The position numbers were made by a program, and so were the translations under genes. 10,976 nt of DNA from the NCBI GenBank assembly GCA_023416855.1, contig JAEZGU010000276.1, forward strand, positions 1 through 10,976. Reading direction: 5' to 3'. The notes below the pieces were generated by a model that saw nothing but the letters and a program-made list of their open reading frames with translations, was not told where the DNA came from and did not search any database. Of the stretch, positions 7,059-10,976 are shown in pieces. Positions within the stretch are counted from its first letter, which is position 1. Each line of letters begins with the position of its first letter. This DNA is from Bacillota bacterium (GTDB taxonomy: Bacteria > Bacillota > Clostridia > Tissierellales > Sedimentibacteraceae).

Positions 7059-8138
7059 TTATAAATCAAGCTCTGTTTCACCATCACCTTGTGTTATGTG
7101 CCATTTATCATGCCCGGTCAATTCCTCCAAAGTCACTTTGTCGGAAAGTATATTGGCAATCATCATATTGTTTTTAGGAGGTTTTCTTGTAATCATAAAA
7201 CCATTATTTAATAGAACTTTCTTATATTCTCCATATAATCCTGTTCCAATTACAACGTATTCTAAATTGTTTTCATAACAATATTTAGAAACACCATTAG
7301 CAAGAGCTTTTATATATCTTTCATCTGTTGGATCAGTAAAAAATTCAACTGCTGATGTCATTTTAGAACCATTTGCTATGGAATTATGCAGTATAGAAAA
7401 ACCTATTATTTCATTGTTTAATTTCATCAAAATTGTCACATAATTTACATCGGGTCTTAAATTATATCTATAATTACAATACTTATAATCTCTTACTAAT
7501 AGAACCTTGTATTTAGATTTGAATTTATCCCAGCATTGTTGTATTTCTTTAGGTGTTTCATTCAAAATTTCATAGGTTATGTCTTTATCCATTTCCATTT
7601 TAAGTTTGTTTTTCATATATAACGAATATATTGAATTACCTAACGATGCTAATGCACCAATTTTTATTCTTCTTCTAAGAATATTGCTTATTAAGATAGG
7701 TTTAACATACACTTCCTTTTCAAATAATGTAGGCCATCCGAACCTTTGGTAAGCAGGATATGATTGGTCATTTGCAAGCCCAATAACAACATCAACGCCA
7801 TCCTTAAGACCTCTTTCACATGAATTTTCAGTCATCATTCTAAAAATTCCTTGTTTCTTGTAATCAGGGTGAGTCATTGATTTAACAGAATGAGCTGTTA
7901 AAAGCACCTTGCCATTTACATACAGTTCATTTGGCAAAAGTCCGTCACAACCTATAACTTTGTCTCCTTCTTTTAATAAATACATCATATTACCTGATTT
8001 ATTATAAGGGTTTTTATCAAAAAGCCATTCATACATTTCTTTTTTACTATTTGTATTTTCACCAAAGGATATTACTGACAATTCTTCGAAAGCCTCAAAA
8101 TCTCTATCCATATCTAATCTTACAATTTGTCTATCCAT
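7059..8138 (-). CDS. GNAT-family N-acetyltransferase
   Basis: The protein has 359 residues from the chosen start and is probably cytoplasmic. An N-terminal GNAT fold (about 1-135) carries the acetyl-CoA-binding region VKSMTHPDYKKQGIFRMM (85-102), with KKQGIF in place of the usual R/QxxGxG/A loop, followed by YPAYQRFGW (127-135). The second half (about 185-340) looks like a further, degenerate GNAT-like domain ending in LLNNGF. The tail WHITQGDGETELDL resembles the GD-containing ends of acetyltransferases found near envelope polysaccharide genes. The acceptor substrate cannot be told from the sequence. An upstream TTG in the same frame is rejected because it precedes the ribosome binding site GGAGG, which sits four bases before the ATG at 8138. 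No terminator separates it from argS, so some read-through is likely. Confidence 0.85.
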   Translation of the reverse strand: MDRQIVRLDMDRDFEAFEELSVISFGENTNSKKEMYEWLFDKNPYNKSGNMMYLLKEGDKVIGCDGLLPNELYVNGKVLLTAHSVKSMTHPDYKKQGIFRMMTENSCERGLKDGVDVVIGLANDQSYPAYQRFGWPTLFEKEVYVKPILISNILRRRIKIGALASLGNSIYSLYMKNKLKMEMDKDITYEILNETPKEIQQCWDKFKSKYKVLLVRDYKYCNYRYNLRPDVNYVTILMKLNNEIIGFSILHNSIANGSKMTSAVEFFTDPTDERYIKALANGVSKYCYENNLEYVVIGTGLYGEYKKVLLNNGFMITRKPPKNNMMIANILSDKVTLEELTGHDKWHITQGDGETELDL

Positions 8139-8191
8139 AAAACCTCCAAGCAATTTCTAATGGTTATAGTATTGTGTTCTTTTTATTTTAT

Positions 8192-8220
8192 ATTATAATG
8201 TTTTATGATTATAAATGCAA
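8192..8220 (-). promoter_or_regulatory. Probable promoter of the GNAT gene
   Basis: On the minus strand TTGCAT (8215-8220), 17 bases, then a perfect TATAAT (8192-8197). The -35 is a weak match (3 of 6), so confidence rests on the -10 and spacing. Its -35 lies 47 bp from that of the divergent ABC-F promoter. Confidence 0.5.
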
Positions 8221-8267
8221 AAGTTATTTGAAGTTATATCAATAAGAAAAATTGATAAAATTAAGAT

Positions 8268-8296
8268 TTGACATAATTAATGCACTTTTGTATAAT
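8268..8296 (+). promoter_or_regulatory. Perfect-consensus promoter of the ABC-F gene
   Basis: TTGACA (8268-8273), 17 bases, TATAAT (8291-8296): both boxes and the spacing match consensus exactly. Transcription would start near 8303, about 240 bases before the ABC-F start codon. A promoter this strong in front of a resistance-type gene fits control by attenuation in the leader rather than by initiation. Confidence 0.85.
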
Positions 8297-8325
8297 AAAA
8301 TAAAAAAAAGAAAGGTAACGGTGGA

Positions 8326-8337
8326 ATGATTAGATAA
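8326..8337 (+). CDS. Three-codon upstream ORF (M-I-R) in the ABC-F leader
   Basis: The ORF reads ATG ATT AGA TAA, with AAAGG at 8311-8315 about 10 bases upstream as a ribosome binding site and a further G-rich GGTGGA next to the start. It is the first start codon of the transcript. Its ribosome binding site and start codon lie in one arm of the possible long-range helix, so its translation and that helix would exclude each other. A chance occurrence is possible. Confidence 0.35.
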   Translation: MIR

Positions 8338-8392
8338 TTACTTTTAATTGTGAAAATGAATAAAAATGAAATGAGCCCATGAGGTTTATTTT

Positions 8393-8476
8393 ATGATTTT
8401 ACAAATGAGAGTGAATTATTCCATACCTTTTTATATTAAAGCAAGTAGAAGTACCCACAATTATAATATTGTGTGA
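8393..8476 (+). CDS. Putative 27-residue leader peptide of the ABC-F gene
   Basis: The ORF has an ATG preceded by GAGGT (8381-8385) at a suitable distance, and it ends 69 bases before the ABC-F start codon. The peptide begins MILQMRVNYSIPFY. The segment QMR near the N-terminus is shared with the ErmB leader peptide (MLVFQMR...), which stalls ribosomes in response to macrolides; with so short a match this may be chance. Codons 9-13 overlap the 3' arm of the long-range leader helix, so a ribosome translating or stalled here would change the folding of the leader. Confidence 0.45.
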   Translation: MILQMRVNYSIPFYIKASRSTHNYNIV

Positions 8477-8545
8477 TTAAATTTTGCATTTATATCATAT
8501 GCTTATGGATAATAATTTTCTCTCTAAATTAGGAGGGATTTTTTT

Positions 8546-10117
8546 ATGTCATTAATAAGTGTTAACAATCTAACCTTCGGTTACGAAGGTAGCTACGAAA
8601 ATATATTTGAAAACACATCTTTTGATATTGATACAGACTGGAAGCTTGGCTTTATTGGAAGAAATGGAAGAGGTAAGACAACATTTCTAAAATTGCTAAT
8701 AGGAAAATATAAATACAATGGTAGCATAATTAGCTCAACTAACTTTGATTACTTTCCTTTTGAAACTAATGGGGAATTAAACACAATAGAGGTTGCTAAA
8801 AATATAATAGCACCCTTTTCCATATGGGAAGAGGAAATGAATCGCTGCATCGCAGAAAACACTGATGATTCAATCAAACGATATGGTGAGCTGTTGAACC
8901 TTTTTATTTATAATGACGGTTATATCATAAATGAATTAATCGAAAAAGAAGTACGAAAATTAGACGTAGAGCCTGATGTCTTAAATCGAAAATTTATATC
9001 CTTAAGTAACGGTGAAAGAACGAAAGTCATGCTAGCAGCTCTATTTTTAAAAAAGAATAATTTTCTGTTGATCGATGAGCCAACAAATCATTTAGATCAA
9101 GAAGGAAGAAATTGTGTGGCTGCATATTTAAATCAAAAGAAAGGATTTATATTGGTTTCTCATGATAGATATTTCTTAGATTGTACTGTAGATCACATTC
9201 TTTCAATAAATAAATGTAATATCGAAGTTCAAAAAGGAAATTTTAGCAGCTGGCAAGATAATAAGAATAGACAAGACAATTTTGAATTGAATCAAAATGA
9301 TAAGCTGAAAAAGGAAATAACACAGCTTGAAGAGGCTTTTAAAAGAACTGCCGGTTGGAGCAATAAAGTAGAAAGTTCTAAAATTGGTGATCATGTGTTT
9401 GACAGAGGTGCTGTAGGACATAAGGCTGCCAAAATGATGAAGCGTGCTAAGTCAATTGAGCATAGGATGGAAAAATCAATAGCTGACAAAAAGAAGCTAC
9501 TTAAAAACATTGAAAAATATGATTCTATAAAAGTTATTCCTATGATTTATCATAAAGAAAATCTAATTAACATTGATAACATTACTGTCTTTTACGGAAA
9601 AAAAATGATATTGAATGATTTAAGCTTCATAGTTAACAAAGGAGACAGAATTTCTATACGAGGCAAAAACGGAAGTGGAAAATCTACAATACTGAAGTTA
9701 ATTGTTGGTGAAATTAAAGAATATTGCGGCACAATAAGCATAGGTAGCAATTTAAAAATATCTTATGTTCCTCAGGATACATCTTTTTTAAAAGGCAGTT
9801 TTAAGGATTTTATTCTAAATGAAAATATCAATGAAAGTGTTTTTAGGACATTATTAGATAAGTTGGATATGGATAGTGATGATTATTCTAAAAAATTAGG
9901 GGAATTAAGCGAAGGTCAAAAGAAAAAGGTGTTGATTGCAAAAAGTCTTTCAGAAAGTGCTCATATTTATATTTGGGATGAACCTCTTAACTTTATAGAT
10001 GTATATTCCAGAATACAAATTGAAGAGTTAATAAAAACTTTTGAGCCTACAATGATTTTTGTTGAGCATGATTTTAGATTCAATGAAAATATTGCCACAA
10101 AAGTTGTAACTTTATAA
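8546..10117 (+). CDS. ABC-F ribosome-protection protein, Lsa/CplR-like
   Basis: This 523-residue protein has two ATP-binding cassettes and no membrane segments, so it is an ABC-F translation factor and not a transporter. Cassette 1 has Walker A GRNGRGKT (38-45), signature LSNGE (153-157), Walker B FLLIDEPTNHLD (173-184) and SHDR (205-208). Cassette 2 has Walker A GKNGSGKST (373-381), signature LSEGQ (454-458), Walker B IYIWDEPLNFID (474-485) and VEHD (506-509). The linker between the cassettes (about 230-335) is the antibiotic-resistance domain that enters the ribosomal exit site. The opening IDTDWKLGFIGRNGRGKTT and the IWDEPLN motif are hallmarks of the Lsa group, whose members displace lincosamides, pleuromutilins and streptogramin A from the 50S subunit. 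The exact drug range cannot be read from the sequence. The ribosome binding site AGGAGG is at 8531-8536. Confidence 0.92.
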   Translation: MSLISVNNLTFGYEGSYENIFENTSFDIDTDWKLGFIGRNGRGKTTFLKLLIGKYKYNGSIISSTNFDYFPFETNGELNTIEVAKNIIAPFSIWEEEMNRCIAENTDDSIKRYGELLNLFIYNDGYIINELIEKEVRKLDVEPDVLNRKFISLSNGERTKVMLAALFLKKNNFLLIDEPTNHLDQEGRNCVAAYLNQKKGFILVSHDRYFLDCTVDHILSINKCNIEVQKGNFSSWQDNKNRQDNFELNQNDKLKKEITQLEEAFKRTAGWSNKVESSKIGDHVFDRGAVGHKAAKMMKRAKSIEHRMEKSIADKKKLLKNIEKYDSIKVIPMIYHKENLINIDNITVFYGKKMILNDLSFIVNKGDRISIRGKNGSGKSTILKLIVGEIKEYCGTISIGSNLKISYVPQDTSFLKGSFKDFILNENINESVFRTLLDKLDMDSDDYSKKLGELSEGQKKKVLIAKSLSESAHIYIWDEPLNFIDVYSRIQIEELIKTFEPTMIFVEHDFRFNENIATKVVTL

Positions 10118-10141
10118 AGGAGATCGTATGATCTCCTTTAT
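10114..10141. terminator. Bidirectional terminator shared by the ABC-F gene and mutS2
   Basis: A perfect 12-bp inverted repeat (ATAAAGGAGATC and GATCTCCTTTAT) with a 4-base loop lies between the convergent genes. The stop codons of both genes (10115-10117 and 10138-10140) are inside the stem. The flanks are T-rich in either direction but not long uninterrupted T-runs. Confidence 0.8.
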
Positions 10142-10976
10142 TTAAATGTCACTATCGTCACTCCATCTCCACCTTCATTAAAGGTTCCTAACCTCGAATC
10201 TTTAATGTGCTTATGCTTCTTTAAGAACTTAGTTATTCCTTCTCTTAGCACACCGGTTCCCTTACCATGTATTACTTGAACTTCATTTAAATTAGACATA
10301 AAAGCGTCATCTAAGTACTTATCAAGCTCAAGTAAGGCTTCATCTAAATTTAATCCTCTTAAATCGATAATAGGATTAATAGATGATGTTTTCAACTTAA
10401 TCATTCTTGATGTATTTGTTTTTTGATTTTTTTCTTCGTCAGATTTAATTTTAATTAAATCTGATTTTTTTACTTTTGTTTTAATTAGACCAATCTGAAC
10501 CATAACATTTTGAGAATTATCAACATCAGATATTATGTGGCCTTTTTGATTTAGACTTCTCACTAATACTGCATCACCATTTGATAATGGAGTTTCATCA
10601 TCATAATTATCATCTTCAAATATTTGATCAGTATATTGGTTTTCTTCAAATTCTTTAGTTACTTCATTTAAGTTCTGTCTTAGCTCGTTAACCCTACGAA
10701 CTTTATCCTTATCCATTTCTAAATTTAACTTTCTAAGTTCTTTAATGATTTCTGAAGCTTCTTTCTTTGCACTTTCAATAATCTTCCTTGCTTCATAATT
10801 TGCTTCATTAATCATTTTTTCGCTTTTTTCTAAAGCTTTTCTTTCTTTGGATAGGAAGCTAAAATGCTTCTTCTGACTTTCTTCATTCAATCTATCTATT
10901 TCATTTTTCTTTTCTTCTATGTAGATGCGGTTTTCCTCAATTTGCTTTAACGCATCTTCAAATTCAACTTTATCTG
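10138..10976 (-). CDS. mutS2: MutS2, C-terminal part (5' end beyond the window)
   Basis: The reading frame stays open to the right edge, so only the last 279 or so residues are present and the true start lies outside. The segment starts in a charged coiled coil rich in Glu, Lys and Arg. A small beta-rich region follows (GDAVLVRSLNQKGHIIS..., KOW-like), then a C-terminal Smr domain with IIDLRGLNLDEALLELDKYL and the loop IHGKGTG, ending in GGDGVTIVTF. This order is characteristic of MutS2, whose missing N-terminal part holds the MutS-type ATPase. MutS2 was linked to suppression of recombination; in Bacillus subtilis it has also been shown to act on collided ribosomes. It converges on the ABC-F gene and shares its terminator. 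Confidence 0.95.
   Translation of the reverse strand, partial: DKVEFEDALKQIEENRIYIEEKKNEIDRLNEESQKKHFSFLSKERKALEKSEKMINEANYEARKIIESAKKEASEIIKELRKLNLEMDKDKVRRVNELRQNLNEVTKEFEENQYTDQIFEDDNYDDETPLSNGDAVLVRSLNQKGHIISDVDNSQNVMVQIGLIKTKVKKSDLIKIKSDEEKNQKTNTSRMIKLKTSSINPIIDLRGLNLDEALLELDKYLDDAFMSNLNEVQVIHGKGTGVLREGITKFLKKHKHIKDSRLGTFNEGGDGVTIVTFK

Larger units (their letters stand above)
8303..8545 (+). promoter_or_regulatory. Long 5' leader of the ABC-F gene, probable attenuator
   Basis: This untranslated region of about 240 nt contains three short ORFs: 8326-8337, 8356-8382 and 8393-8476. The second has no ribosome binding site. A long-range helix is possible between AAAGGTA plus TGGAAT (8311-8317, 8322-8327) and ATTCCATACCTTT (8418-8430). 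Just before the ABC-F gene, TCTCTCT (8519-8525) can pair with GGAGGGA (8532-8538), with two G-U pairs, masking the ribosome binding site; seven T residues follow. Genes of this class (for example vmlR and Listeria lmo0919) are known to be controlled by ribosome-dependent attenuation. The mechanism here is inferred. Confidence 0.55.

Noticed and set aside
7027..7278. Plus-strand ORF over the argS promoter and the end of the GNAT gene
   Set aside because: It is antisense to conserved GNAT sequence and to a strong promoter, and has no promoter or ribosome binding site of its own.
8136..8153. Longer GNAT protein starting at a TTG at 8153
   Set aside because: The codons after the TTG spell the GGAGG ribosome binding site of the ATG at 8138.
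9203..9421. Minus-strand ORF inside the ABC-F gene
   Set aside because: It is antisense to the linker domain of a convincing gene.
10888..10890. Start codon of the right-hand gene at 10890
   Set aside because: The codon is TTG within a continuous coiled coil; the frame is open to the window edge with MutS2-like sequence, so the gene is truncated by the window.
8546..10976. Functional pairing of the ABC-F gene with mutS2, since both act on ribosomes
   Set aside because: They are convergent with separate promoters; sharing a terminator does not indicate joint regulation.

Overview
The window comes from a chromosome of low G+C (very A/T-rich intergenic DNA, strong GGAGG-type ribosome binding sites, near-consensus sigma-A promoters). 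The gene set (DUF4080 B12/radical SAM enzyme, Lsa/CplR-type ABC-F protein, MutS2 with a Smr domain) points to an anaerobic Firmicute, most likely of the Clostridia or Tissierellia. That placement is an inference from style and gene families; no rRNA gene is present to confirm it.

Layout. Positions 1-480 hold no credible gene but four regularly spaced, near-consensus promoters, all firing leftward out of the window. This resembles the tandem promoter region of an rRNA operon whose 16S gene would lie beyond the left edge. A minus-strand terminator at 481-525 closes the next block. That block (561-4283, minus strand) is a tightly coupled three-gene operon: an unrecognised helical protein, a B12-binding/radical SAM enzyme of the DUF4080 type, and a TPR protein. 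It is preceded by a structured, locally GC-rich palindromic element (4298-4449) that would form the 5' leader of the operon. Next come a small membrane-anchored lytic transglycosylase (4465-5142), arginyl-tRNA synthetase (5276-6982) and a GNAT-family acetyltransferase (7059-8138). All are on the minus strand and each has its own recognisable promoter.

From 8139 to 8545 there is a divergent regulatory region. The GNAT promoter fires left and a perfect consensus promoter fires right into a leader of about 240 nt with short upstream ORFs and competing RNA pairings. The leader precedes an Lsa/CplR-like ABC-F ribosome-protection protein (8546-10117). This arrangement suggests antibiotic-responsive attenuation. 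The ABC-F gene converges on the 3' end of mutS2 (10138 to beyond the right edge), and the two share one bidirectional terminator that contains both stop codons.

Functional themes. The chromosomal housekeeping functions are translation (argS, probable rRNA promoters), ribosome rescue or DNA processing (mutS2) and cell-wall turnover (transglycosylase). The accessory or less understood parts are the three-gene radical SAM operon with its structured leader and the ABC-F gene with its probable attenuator. No transposase, CRISPR array, tRNA or rRNA gene is visible.
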